This document shows, piece by piece, positions 1 to 11,086 of a stretch of 64,000 nt of DNA. The stretch comes from Ciona savignyi (taxonomy: Eukaryota > Chordata > Ascidiacea > Phlebobranchia > Cionidae). The notes below the pieces were generated by a model. It saw only the letters and a program-made list of their open reading frames with translations. It did no database searches and was not told the DNA's origin. The stretch is from positions 846,988 through 910,987 of the forward strand of contig CH003228.1 in assembly GCA_000149265.1 (NCBI GenBank). The letters are read 5' to 3'. The position numbers were made by a program, and so were the translations under genes. Positions within the stretch are counted from its first letter, which is position 1. Every line of letters begins with the position of its first letter.

Positions 1-473
1 CTTTTATAAAAGAGAATCAGACCCGTTAAGAGAACGAACCCAGACTGTTATTTTAGGATATTAATAGTCATTTTTCAATTAAGACTTATTGCTAAAAATA
101 GGATATGATCAATGAATGTAACCGTCGAAGCAAGACTGGAATTTATCACCGTCTTTACGTGAAAATTATTAACGAAGGTCAAAAGCGTGTTAACTAAGGG
201 AGGTTGTTTGTGACTACTGTACAACAATATACAGAGACTAAAGGTTCTTGTCAGTAAGATCCAACTGGAAAGTTGTTGTGTTGTTGTACAATGAAGATGG
301 AGAGTATACTGGGCATCAGACAACGAAAACTCTTTTGATTTATGAAGTCAAAACATTTCCCACTCATTTTGAATAAATTTGGTCTGCTGTTGCTAAATAT
401 TTTCTTTAAAATGTTTGAGAGTCGTCCATTCAATTACAGATGTTGATGTTGAAGATCAAACCATGTGTCATTC
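1..473. other. 3' flank of API5
   Basis: This stretch lies downstream of the API5 stop codon on the minus strand and probably contains its 3' UTR. Short reading frames exist on the minus strand but show no splice-consistent or family-like sequence. I see nothing else in it. Confidence 0.5.
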
Positions 474-3400
474 TTAATATCGTCCACGACCACCCCACTT
501 TCGCCCTCCTCTAAAACCTCGACTATTGGAACTACCGCGTCCAGCTGAAAAATAAAAAATTTAAAAATAATGAAGTGTTTGAGAAAAAAAACTCACCGCT
601 GATATTGGAGCTGTATTTTCCACCTGGAGTTCTATACAATGTACGATCTTTCTTCTTGTCATCCGCGTCATCTCCACCTGTACTTGATCTCTTCTGGGCC
701 CTGAATGTTGGTACAGGGTTAAGTACACATAGCACTATTACATGCATCACTACATAGATTGTGCAACAAGACGTCTCAGTAAGTTTCGCTTCGAAAGTTT
801 GATCATTGACATATATATAAACAGCAAAGAATATTGCGGGAAACATGGCAAAAAAAATTCAATTAAAAAAAATCTAAATTCTTAACTGCTTATATCCATG
901 TCAAATCAGACGGCTATTTCTATCATCACAAGCGTCTATATAAATTGTCTCAAATCTTTTAAATTTTTCCTTATTTAAAATATAAATTAAAACTTACCTT
1001 GCAGGGGTTGGAGAGCTCTTTACCGACTAAAATAAGAAGCAAATTTAGTTTGAAGTTTATTTAACATAGATCGATCAAGAAAAAATGAAATAAAACCACT
1101 AACCCCAGCAGGTTTTTTCCAAGACGCATTGATTGTAGCTTTATAGGCAGGTGGATTGTGAAACAAATCCTAAAATTATAATAAAACATAAGTTGTTTGG
1201 AAATTATTTAAAACTCTAGGACATTTTAAACTCACTCGGATCAAACTATTGATGTTGTTACAGGTCTTCAGTGCGATCAGCTTAATTTGGTTTTCTTTAT
1301 CAGTTCGTAATTCATTTGGAGATTTTCCAGCAAGTGAGGTTTTGAGCTCCTTAATGTAAACTTGCACACCTCGAGCGAAGTACTGGAGCCTACAGTAAAG
1401 TAGTAGTTTCTAACAGTGGTTTTTTAAAACATTTTGAATTGAAAACAGTGTTTTTAAAACATTTTTAATAAAAACAGAACTTTTTTGAAAACATTTTGAA
1501 TGAAAACAGTGTTTTGAAAACATTTTTAATAAAAACAGTTTTTTTAAGACATTTTGAATGAAAACAGTGTTTTAAAACATTTTGAATGAAAACAGTGTTT
1601 TAAAACATTTTGAATAAAAACAGTGTTTTTAAAACATTTTGAATAAAAATAGTGTTTTTAAAACATTTTGAATAAAAATAGTGGTATGAATTGTATTTTA
1701 CAACAGTACCTTATTCTAAAATCTTTCAATCGTGCAGCAGCATCGTCAGCAGTAAAGAAATCTGGCTTGTGTTTTCCAAGCTGGTGGAAAGCATGCATAA
1801 GGCATTCCACGTAAGAGAATTGAAGCTTTAGATTTGTAGCAGCTGAACCACTGTCGAGTTCATCAGAAGGGGGCAATGGCATGTAGTTCTACAAGGGAGA
1901 ACAAAAGTTCTCATTTCTAGGGACTTGTCTATAACTAGTAACTAGAAAAGGGATTTAAAGCATAACATTGAGAATGCAATTCTATACCAGGCCACATTAC
2001 ATGTAGTAATGTATATACTGAAACATATACACTGTTTCTACATTACTATGTTAATTATAATTTATAACATTAATATACAAAACTCACTATTAAGGAATTG
2101 AATAATGGAAGAATGCTGTTCTGAACTTCGTTTGCACCACAGTGCGCACATAGATCGGCTAATTTCTTTAGTAATTCAAGTTTCATGTCAGGATGATGCG
2201 CCTGTGTGTCAAGCTAGATGCTAAATTATATTTCAATGTGTGCACCTATAACAAAAACTAAATTATCAAATAACATTTGCATTGCATCTATGTCGAAACA
2301 TTAAGTGTTGGCTATGTCTATTTGTTTTTATGCATTTTATTAGTATAAATAACAAAGTTTTACTTCGGATTTTGTTTCTCCATTAACAGGATCTTCGGAT
2401 TCAATATCAGAAAGTTTGGGAAGCACCTTTTCGCAGACATACTTTACAAATGGTGAAGAATGGACATTTCTCTGCCAAGACAAAATTGTTAAAATTTAAA
2501 ATCTGTCCAAATCTATTGAGGCCTAAATTGTTCATTCGATTAAAGCGTTGGTTTTTAGATAAAAGGTTGTTAAATCTAAACCAGCCTGGGTTTAGAAAGT
2601 TGTGTCCTGTAAAACATGCATTTAAGGGACATCGGCTGACTAAGTCGATCAGTCAAAGGAGTGTCTTTATTATACAACACTACATTAGTTCCAGTAATTG
2701 GTCTTAATTTTCAAAATGGACATATTTAAATTCAATAACAATGTAATCTAAGGTGATAACTGCACTTAACAAATGCTCATAGCCAATTGTTCACAAGCAC
2801 ATACCGAGCACAGTGGCAATGCCATTCCTATGCACTGACTGATCCGATTAATTGAATCTGAATCTTTTGCATCAAAATCTTCATCAAGTTTTAACTGTTC
2901 GGCAATAATATTAACCAATTGTTGTCTACCTTGAATGGTTTGTAGGTGATGCAGATTCGACAGTGCCTTTGAAAATTGTTTTTATTACTATTTTTATTAC
3001 AAGGCGGAATTTGTATGGTTGAACACTATTGGTTGATTGTTGTATATCAGTGTTTTAGAAATATAAGTAATATAATCATTGCATCGTTTTAACTGGGGAA
3101 AAGTACATTGACCTGTTTCATAGTATAATTTTACAACATATCTGTGAACATTATTGGTGGTAATGGGTTAAAGAGACTGGTCAAATCACCTTTAAAACCG
3201 TTGTAACACTACCACACTTGGGTTTCAGCCTCAAATTTAAAACTGATGCCGCCATGGTAAATGGACTCGGCAGTTAAACGTTTTAGATAACTGTAAAGTG
3301 TTATATTTTTAACCTGTATAAGCAATTGAAATTCATCTCCAGTGACATCTTCCAAGACCTTTTTGAGCTCAGCAAGTACATATTCTTCAGTTTCCTTGTT

Positions 3401-5007
3401 CAGTTCGGCTTCACTAGCAGATTTAAGTCGAGAGCACATGTAAGTGATTGCCTTCTGTCGAACTTCATCATCGCCACTTAAAATTTGTGAGAGTATACCA
3501 GTAAGAGTACCTAAAAACAGGTTATATTCATTGGTTACCTAGTTTTGTGCTAAAAGGAGAACAGGTTTGTGTACTACATAAATATCATGTGGTCAGCTTT
3601 TTTTAAAGCATCCTATATATATATATATATATCAAATCAAAAAGTTTTACTATACATTATAAGTTTTTGGTGCAACAAAGACTGCAGGTACTTATATTTA
3701 TACCTGACTGTATATTAACTACACTAACCCAGCTAACCGTCTACGAAATTACTTACCTTTTGCATCAAATGAGAACAAGCCATTTAGAGCTATAGTTGCC
3801 ACGCTTACTTCACTTGATTCGTCTGAGACCAGTAGTTGAACAAGAACATCAGCGAGCCTAGAAACGTGTTCCTTGTTTCCTTTACACAAATTGGGGAGTT
3901 CTTTAATCGCTGCTTTTCTAATGGACGAGTCTTCATCCTCACACAGATCCAAAACGGCATTGATCGCAGATTCTGCGAGATCGGGAAAATGTTTGAAGAA
4001 TCTGGTGGTGAATTGTGCAGCGAGACGCTTTGTAGCTGTATTGCCTTCAATTCCTTTAAGTATGATTTTGTATGCTTCTGGGTGCTGTAAAAAATCAAGT
4101 CAAAGTTTGTAATAGCTTACGTATTTTTTTGATAACAGTAGGCTACTAAGATAATTAATTATCCAGTTTTAAAAAGTTATTGGTAGGGTACTTAAACAAG
4201 GACATTTTGTTTTTTAAACCATGGATGCAGAAAAATAAAAAATTAGTCTAATTGTTAATAAAAACAATAAAATTTACAAGAAAATATGCGAACTGCATAT
4301 TGTATCTTAATTGCATATTGTTGGGACATTCCAACTTTTATTATATAAAATTGTTACCAGTTACTTTACGGTAACTAAACCAGTAATCAGTAACCAACTT
4401 TATATACAGCTGTTACTTCTGTATATTCCCGTATGGAAAGTACGGCATTTTTCGCCGAGATCTCGAGTGTGCACGCATCAAATTTTAAGGTGTGCAGTGT
4501 GCAAACGTCCATGAGTGCACACTTCAAGTGTGCACACAATCTCCTTTTTATTAATATTTTGTAAAAATCTGAAACAAACGTATTATTCTATCCTAAATCT
4601 ATCGTATCCATCAGCTAAAATATCCATCTACATAACACAAAACGTACTGACAGTAAAATACCCGAGGTCCAGAAGTAGGTTTACAGGTTTGTTGGAAATT
4701 ATACGATGTTTATATTGCCAGCTCGCGAGTGTGTGTGAAATTACCCAAGTGTGCAAAGACGCAGGGAAAAAAACTCGAGTGTGCAGCTGCCGTACTTTCC
4801 ATACTGGTGTATCTTAATTGTCTTTTTAAAATTTCCCAACAAAAGTACACCATACCATAAGTCAAGCGGGCAAAGTATAGTTATAAAAATAATAAATAAA
4901 ACAAAAAAAGCTGTAGATATTCAAAATGAACATACATCTTTAGCGTTGTCCTTGGCATCAGCCAGTATACCAAAACTTTTGTACAGTTGCTCTACATCAA
5001 CAGACAT
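474..5007 (-). CDS. API5: Apoptosis inhibitor 5 homologue
   Basis: API5 is a nuclear HEAT/ARM-repeat protein that suppresses E2F1-dependent apoptosis in vertebrates. Twelve coding exons join in frame: 4936-5007, 3757-4084, 3314-3510, 2815-2966, 2364-2471, 2088-2201, 1710-1888, 1236-1389, 1104-1169, 998-1026, 597-700, 474-544. The product starts MSVDVEQLYKSFGILADAK. Family blocks seen in order include LDLCEDEDSSIRKAAIKELP, KKVLEDVTGDEF, LKLQFSYVECLMHAFHQLG, LQYFARGVQVYI and a C-terminal RKWGGRGRY end. A Lys-rich segment (DDKKKDR) before GGKYSSN matches the nuclear-localisation region of the family, and the Arg/Gly-rich tail matches vertebrate API5. Length is close to the usual ~510-525 residues. 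All splice sites used are GT-AG. Intron 1 carries a MITE and one later intron a minisatellite. Identity is recognised from family knowledge; the exon structure is read directly. Confidence 0.96.
1411..1686 (-). repeat. Minisatellite filling an API5 intron
   Basis: About nine tandem copies of a 28-32 bp unit (core AACAGTGTTTTAAAACATTT followed by TGAAT[A/G]AAA) occupy nearly the whole 320-bp intron between API5 exons 1236-1389 and 1710-1888. Copies vary by single bases and by the length of T and A runs, so unequal exchange or slippage is likely. Confidence 0.9.
3614..3632. repeat. TA dinucleotide microsatellite
   Basis: A run of alternating T and A lies in the API5 intron between exons 3314-3510 and 3757-4084. 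Confidence 0.9.
4428..4807. mobile_element. hAT-like MITE in API5 intron 1
   Basis: The ends form a terminal inverted repeat: GTATGGAAAGTACGGC at 4431-4446 is exactly mirrored at 4789-4804, and the repeat extends outward to CC(C/A) at each end. It is flanked by an 8-bp near-duplication, TGTATATT (4420-4427) and TGTATCTT (4808-4815), matching at 7 of 8 bases, as expected of a hAT-type insertion. The 380-bp interior is rich in GTGTGCA/TGCACAC motifs and has no long reading frame, so the element is non-autonomous. Family membership is inferred from target-site length only. Confidence 0.8.
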
Positions 5008-6413
5008 CTTGCACAAGTTGTCTCAAAAAATCGAAGTTGCAAGTCTAAAATCTAACTGCAGGCTTCGTACTACTACTTTATAATTCAAAAATTCTGAACA
5101 AATGGCAAAAACGTTATACAACAATATGAGAACACATCAATAATTTTACCTGGCCGATTTGTAATTTCTAAGATGTTTAATTCGAAAAGTCTCAAACACG
5201 TCTTATAAATACTTATTAGTTCCGTGAATGGCGAAGCTTTTTACGCGCCATGGCATAAACATCAAGTTAAAAATGTTAATTTACACATTGAGAACATGGA
5301 GGTTTCCTCGTGCCATAGAAAACTTTCTACGCTTGTGCTTATCCGTCGGTTTTATTATATGTCGTTTGGTCGGAAACTTATTATATGTCGTAGGGAAAAT
5401 GTTGCCTCAAATTGACAAACTAATAGAAAGGTTGTGTGTCCAAATATTTAACTCGACCGATTTCTACTCTAAAAACCATTGGGCAAAAAATATTCCCACT
5501 CCCCTCCAGCGTTCAACTAAGAAAAACATATATTTAGTTAGGTTAAACATACCCTTAGAACCTATAAGGAGCAGGTCTACTCTTCTTCGTGGCTTGTTCT
5601 TACGTGATATAAAACTCATTGTATTTTATAATAGGACTCTTTAAATTGGTGGTTCCGCCAATACGTGGGAGTTCTCTAAATCAGATATAAAACTGTTTAC
5701 AACATGTGTTTCCTTCTTTATTGGATGCGGTTAGCACATACAATCACGTCTATTGCGGCGTTCTAAGACCGCGGGGTAGCACTCTTATCAAGACTGCGTC
5801 AGCTTAACGATATCTAACTAAAGTAAACAGATGTTTGATTAGAACTGGTATTTTATGAGGGTAATCAGACACGTAAACCTAACCCTGGATTCTTAAATTC
5901 TACTCAAATAACCAGAGTCCACTCCTTTGATGTTAGTATAGTGCCTTTAATTCGTTAATGAAATGCTACAACTCACAAGCAGTCAAAATCAGCGATTATC
6001 AGAATTGGTAATGTGACTTAATACGCCACGGTAAAACAGATAGCTTTCAGTCGACGGAATCGAATCACAACGCGTAATATGCAGTCGCGATTAAGTCTTT
6101 AAACACGCTAGTCCTTCTAGTGGTTGAGTTCAATTCGGACTCTAGACGATCAGGATCGTTCCTCCAAGTCTCTTCCTAGTCTCCCCTTGTGACGTCCAAA
6201 CATGCGTATTTATCTGGTGCTCCAATCCCTAAGAGAAAACTGCATGATGCCCGTTTTTGGTCTTATTCATGTAATCTTTTCTCTCCAAAACCACTTATAG
6301 ATTCTCTGCTTCTCACTCTTGCGACAACATCTCGTGTGATTGTTCGCCCAAAATAAACCCATTAGCTGGTCTGTCTCACGGGAACCCCATCAAAATCCTT
6401 CGTAACTCCGAGC

Positions 6414-6770
6414 AATAACTGACGTCATAATGATTTCCAGAGATCAAACAACACTGACCGGCAATAGCTGGCGCCATAATGATCTCGATCACCTTCCGCA
6501 CACGATCAAACAACACCGACCCTTAATTGACGTCATAATGTTTTTCAGGTCAGCCTTTGCACGCGATCCAACGACACTGACCCTTAATTGACGTCATATT
6601 GATTTCCATTCATTGCACTCGCGAAAATAGTCCATGATTGTGACGTCATAGTAGAATTCCCGGCAGCACACGCGAAAATAGTCCATGTTTGTGACGTCAT
6701 AGTAGAAATCCCAGCAGCAAACGCGAAAATAATCCATGTTTGTGACGTCATAGTAGAAATCCCTGCATCT
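6414..6770. repeat. CRE-bearing degenerate tandem repeat
   Basis: Units of about 50-60 bp repeat here, each containing TGACGTCA. Perfect 8-bp palindromes start at 6420, 6528, 6589, 6641, 6692 and 6743, and a decayed TGGCGCCA is at 6469. The last three spacings are 51-52 bp and the earlier ones 49-61 bp. Two unit types are visible: an upstream type with CAAACAACACTGACC and a downstream type with CGCGAAAATAGTCCATG. The palindrome is the consensus site for CREB/ATF bZIP factors; function here is inferred. Confidence 0.85.
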
Positions 6771-6976
6771 ATTTTTGCAATGGGCTATATTTTTCTTGCG
6801 ATGTAAATTCACATAATTTGCCTTTTTGTGCTGCATAACTATAATGTAATAATCGTCGAAAGTTTTTTATTTAGCTTTCTTGTTTGCTGTTACAGATGCT
6901 CGTAGAATCAATTCTAAGCAACATTGATGTTGTGCATGTATTCTAAAGTGTTATATAGTTGGATGCAGGGTTCTTT

Positions 6977-6980
<4 letters not shown>

Positions 6981-7014
<34 letters not shown>
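6981..7014. repeat. CT dinucleotide microsatellite
   Basis: Seventeen uninterrupted CT units lie in the API5-CNTD1 spacer. Confidence 0.97.
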
Positions 7015-7017
<3 letters not shown>

Positions 7018-7282
7018 CCTGTATTGATTATCATCCCACGCGTTTTTGCCATTAAAGACCTGAGGTTTGATCCAATACTGAGTATTCAACCTCTTTCCAC
7101 GGTCTACCCAATGGCATGCAAGCGTCCATATTTTTGGCCCGATAAAATAACCCAATTAGAACGATCGTCCAAACTTTGCTAAAATAAAATATCTGTGATG
7201 ATAGCAGAATCAATTAAATTTTAAATGACGCCAAAATCTTATCTGGAGAACACCCGTTTACACGCGAGAAGGAAATAGTTTG

Positions 7283-7380
7283 TGACGTCAGAGACAGATT
7301 GCAGGTCAGAAACTCAGCTGACCACTTAATGACGCCATACCTTGAGGAGTACCAGAATGTTTTGCTGCAGGTTGACGTCA
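7283..7380 (+). promoter_or_regulatory. Two proximal CRE palindromes upstream of CNTD1
   Basis: Perfect TGACGTCA sites occur at 7283-7290 and 7373-7380, with a near-match TGACGCCA at about 7330 between them. They lie roughly 600-690 bp before the CNTD1 start codon and continue the run of such sites in the upstream tandem repeat. Binding by CREB/CREM/ATF factors is inferred. Confidence 0.5.
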
Positions 7381-7972
7381 ACTTATCGCAGATTCTTGGA
7401 TACTTGCAATGATTTACTTTATCATGAAGCACCACATTGGATGATACTAAAACTTTGTTTCCTGTTTAATTTAAAAGTCGTACCAGTGAATCTAAAAGTA
7501 TTACATAGTGGATTGTTGGGTTGTAATAAAACTGGTTTGACGTCCCGATTAACTACAACGCATTGCAAAATCTCTGGTAATCAGACGATGAAAGTGAGGT
7601 AAAATTATGATTGCACGTGTGATCAACGCATGTTGTACTGATCTTGTACACCGGCCGCCGACGCCGAAGTAAAATCAGTGTGCAGTGAGCCGTGAAAAAA
7701 ACAAAAATCATCTGCAATTATGCGATTGTTACGTCAGAGTTTCCTTTTATTGGTTTTAAAACTGTACGCTAGGAATGCTTTAGTCACATCTGTCCGTGCT
7801 AACTAGATAAAAAAAAACAGAGACCAACAGAAAAATTGAGATAAAAGTCAGTGAACAGAGAAACTTTGTCACTTAGTTTTTGTTGTAGTAGAATTATCGT
7901 TTTATTTGCAAGTTTATCGCTGCCAAGTAGAATATAGCAAACCTATTTAAGTTTTATAAAACAAAACACAAG

Positions 7973-9007
7973 ATGCAGGTTAACAGAGACCCTGGGCCAA
8001 GGCGGAGTTCACCGGCGCACCACGATATGTTATGTGATTCTTTAAAGACATTAGTGTACAAGAATGAGCAATGTAAACAAAGGGCAAAAAATCTTATAAA
8101 CAGTTCTGTCACTACTGACACAGTAGCTGCAATTTTAACAATGAATTCTGGAAAGGGAGCAGAATATGTTATTAGTTTATGTGACTTTTGGAAATTGTCA
8201 GATGAAGTAAAGTTTCTAGCTGTGGAAATCTTGAATCAATTCCTGATTAAGCTCACTTGTGAATTATATCATACAATATGGATAGATGGAATTCAGGAAA
8301 GCTCAAATAAGAATGAAGAAATAATTAGATTCAAAGTGGATAAAAATAAACAAAATAAGGACTCTCCGGATAAGTCGTTAAAGGAAGATTTATGGAACAG
8401 CACAATTGAGCACATTTCAAAACAAATGGAATTAAGAGTGGTGTCGTCTGTCTCCATTGCCAGCAAATTTCTTTCAATGAAAAATTATGTAAAGGCAAGC
8501 ATGGCTTTGAGCTATCTCAATAGCAGAGGGTATACATACAACAAAACAATTTTGCAGAAATCGGAAATCCGCATATTTAAGTATTTACAGTTTAACATTT
8601 ATACAATACCATGTGTAGTGCCATACATTAGTGCTATGCTACAAAGTATTGTTGACACAGATTGCTCTTTCGACGGTAACGAGATATTTCCACTCTGTAT
8701 TGATCTGTTGCATTGTTTCTACCAACGCCGAACACTCATCTACGCACGGTTATGGCACACAGAGCTCAGCGACTCAGGAATGGTGGCAATAAAGAGTTTA
8801 AAATTTGCATCACATTTATTGGAGTCAATGTCGGACATGGTTCTTCTGACATGTGCCGTCATAGCTTCGGCCACATATCTTCTTTCTAAAAGATTAAGTG
8901 ACAGAGTAATTGTTATGCTTCGGAAAATGACAACAATACCGGATGTAGACATAGCAGAATTCGCATACATCTTAATGGAAGTCTCGTTGTCTCCTACACC
9001 TGCTTAA
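7973..9007 (+). CDS. CNTD1: Cyclin N-terminal domain-containing protein 1, intronless
   Basis: CNTD1 is a divergent cyclin that promotes crossover maturation in meiosis (counterpart of C. elegans COSA-1). A single uninterrupted frame encodes 344 residues, against about 330 in human. Recognisable blocks are the early cyclin-box segment LAVEILNQFLIK (about 83-94), LRVVSSVSIASKFLSMKNYV (about 153-172), the region around GYTYNKTILQKSEIRIFKYL (about 185-204), and the C-terminal VDIAEFAYILMEVSLSP. These correspond in order to the human protein. The start at 7973 is the first ATG of the frame and precedes all the homologous blocks. Neighbouring genes here have many introns and vertebrate CNTD1 is multi-exonic, so the intronless state is notable and may reflect retroposition. 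AATAAA signals follow at 9403 and 9459-9468. Confidence 0.88.
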   Translation: MQVNRDPGPRRSSPAHHDMLCDSLKTLVYKNEQCKQRAKNLINSSVTTDTVAAILTMNSGKGAEYVISLCDFWKLSDEVKFLAVEILNQFLIKLTCELYHTIWIDGIQESSNKNEEIIRFKVDKNKQNKDSPDKSLKEDLWNSTIEHISKQMELRVVSSVSIASKFLSMKNYVKASMALSYLNSRGYTYNKTILQKSEIRIFKYLQFNIYTIPCVVPYISAMLQSIVDTDCSFDGNEIFPLCIDLLHCFYQRRTLIYARLWHTELSDSGMVAIKSLKFASHLLESMSDMVLLTCAVIASATYLLSKRLSDRVIVMLRKMTTIPDVDIAEFAYILMEVSLSPTPA

Positions 9008-9402
9008 AGTATACTTAATCCTCTACAGGATATACGTGTATATAAAACTCCAAAATTTTAACCACTATGGTTTATACTTATTTAAGATCTGTAAAAGTAT
9101 TACCAGGGTCACACAACATGTATATGTAGCCAGGTAGTCTGGGCGGTAACCTTGTACTATTATAACGAAGTGAAAAATATTACCCGGTTCAAAAGAAATA
9201 GATCCGACGTGAATGCCCCTTTAATTTACCTCTTTTATAAGTATGTACGGTTTAATTTTCTTTCAACAACATTATCTTTGCTTTGTTATTATTGATTTTT
9301 CATGTTCATTTTAATATTCTTTAATTAACTCCATATATGGTCTTACTCATCAGTATACTTTTTTCGGTTATTATTATATTTAATTTATGTATATTCAGTG
9401 TT

Positions 9403-9468
9403 AATAAATATATTATGCTATTTTTCGTTATTAAATGCGCTGTAACCCTTTTTTCTTGAATAAATAAA
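9403..9468 (+). terminator. Polyadenylation signals of CNTD1
   Basis: AATAAA occurs at 9403-9408, 9459-9464 and 9463-9468, about 400-460 bp after the CNTD1 stop codon on the same strand. They are the likely 3' end signals. Confidence 0.6.
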
Positions 9469-10309
9469 ACAGTTTTCAGTCCATGTCGTTATCTTAAAAA
9501 ATCTGAAACATAACTAATGTTAAGCTGTCGATCCCAGTGTGGTATATTTATGGGTAGCCAGTCTATCGAATGACATGATCATCAACAGGAATTTCGATAG
9601 GAAGATGTTGCCAAATATAGTTAATACTCTTAATAACCGAAAAATGAAAATCGTCTTGACCAGTAAATCCACTACAATTGTGCTAAGATGTTTCATGCCA
9701 CAATAACCAACTCATGAATTAAAAGACCACATAATTAAAAAATGATGTTTCATTTAACTTATTACAAGAGCTCTGTAATGGCCGGTTATAAACAGTAGAA
9801 CGGTTCCCAAGTGTTGCACCATCTTGCGGCATACCTCGTCGGCAATCGACTAAAAAGATCATTTGATTTTAATTAGAACTGAAAATACCAAAAGTCACTT
9901 TATTCTTCACGTCGGTTAAGGATATTTTGGATTGCATTAATTGTTTGCATTTTCTGCACACCTATATTAAGATGTTACTAAAAATAGTATACCAAAACAG
10001 CGAGCGGAAACTGGAAAATAACGCCATAGAATAATGGCCACGTAATACATGACTGATAGGTAGGCTACTGGAACATACGCTAATAAATGTGGAGGATTGT
10101 TTTTTTTATTTCACTCTCAGTAGTTACGTCTTATTTGTGCCATGTATCAGCTTTACGGCAATATTAAGATAATATACCAAAACTTTTAAATTGGTTATAA
10201 CCCAGGACTTATTCTGTAACATGAGTTGAACACACCTCAAAAGTGTTAAAATACTAAACGTTTTTGTTGTTGGAACCCCATTGATCTGCAAGTTTAAGGG
10301 TTGCAGGAT

Positions 10310-10500
10310 GAAAACAGTTGCTAGCCGGTCTATTGTGTCCAGAAACAAATTACTTGCTGGACATCGTCTAATCCCTTTGAATTAATGGGTTAACTAAAAC
10401 TTTAAGAACGTCTCAATATCTTTGGTAGTCCAACGACCATCGGTGTGAGGTAATCTGACAACAGGACTGATCTATTCGGTTAAACAGGTGGTAAAACGTT
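10310..10500 (+). repeat. Decayed tRNA-derived SINE copy
   Basis: Motifs shared with the better copies at 56.5 and 61.6 kb appear in the same order: CTAGC-GGTC-ATTGTGTCC, GGACATCGTCTAATCCC, TTAATGGGTT, ACGTCTCAAT and GAGGTAATCTGACAA. It is strongly diverged and its head is lost. Confidence 0.6.
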
Positions 10501-11086
10501 GTACATTTTATTTAAGTATTTAATAACCAATGGCGGGTATGACGACTGGGAGAGACGGAGCTTTTGTATTAAACCATAATAATTATTATCAGTGGTATTG
10601 TCATCAAAAAATCTTGACAAGAAAACAACAATTTTACTTAATCCAAACTAAAAATATCGGAAGCATAAAAACATGAATGCAAATTTTGTTTTTGCATTTG
10701 AAAAAAGTGAGATGTAGATAATGTATTGCATGATGTAGATATCAGCACAAAACTGGTATTCATACTTAACACGTAGAGAAAAAATGACAAGTACTTTCCT
10801 AACCTAAAATCTGCAATTCCATATAACCGTAAAGTTACCTATTCAGTAGTAAACTAACGACTAATAAGGTGCTGTTTAAGTATTCAGAAAAAAGATTAGT
10901 TACTTTTGCTTTACAATGTGCTATCGTTTGCGTTTATAGACTCTAAAAATAAACCTTATTAAAAGATAACACATGAAGCGTCACCAGAAGAAAAGTTAAA
11001 TTATATTTAATATAAAATTTATAGCTTTGTTGAGTAAATGTTTCTTGCTAGCATGTTCATATTGGTTTGTCTTAGGTCCATATAAT

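Larger units (their letters stand above)
5008..7972. other. Spacer between API5 and CNTD1 (divergent)
   Basis: API5 and CNTD1 are transcribed away from this spacer, so it should contain both promoters. It holds a CRE-bearing tandem repeat (6414-6770), two more CRE palindromes (7283, 7373) and a CT microsatellite. An open frame of 138 codons at 5228-5644 resembles no family I know and has no coding-like composition. 5650-6400 shows nothing recognisable. Confidence 0.6.
9008..11086. other. Spacer between CNTD1 and UBE2M (convergent)
   Basis: Both flanking genes end here. Apart from the CNTD1 polyadenylation signals, a decayed SINE copy near 10.3-10.5 kb and AT-rich sequence, I see nothing. An ATTAAA on the minus strand at 11006-11011 could serve UBE2M. 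Confidence 0.6.

Noticed and set aside
5228-5644. Open frame of 138 codons (plus) in the API5-CNTD1 spacer
   Set aside because: No similarity to a known family, no codon-like bias, and partly made of a short local duplication; length is compatible with chance in this spacer.
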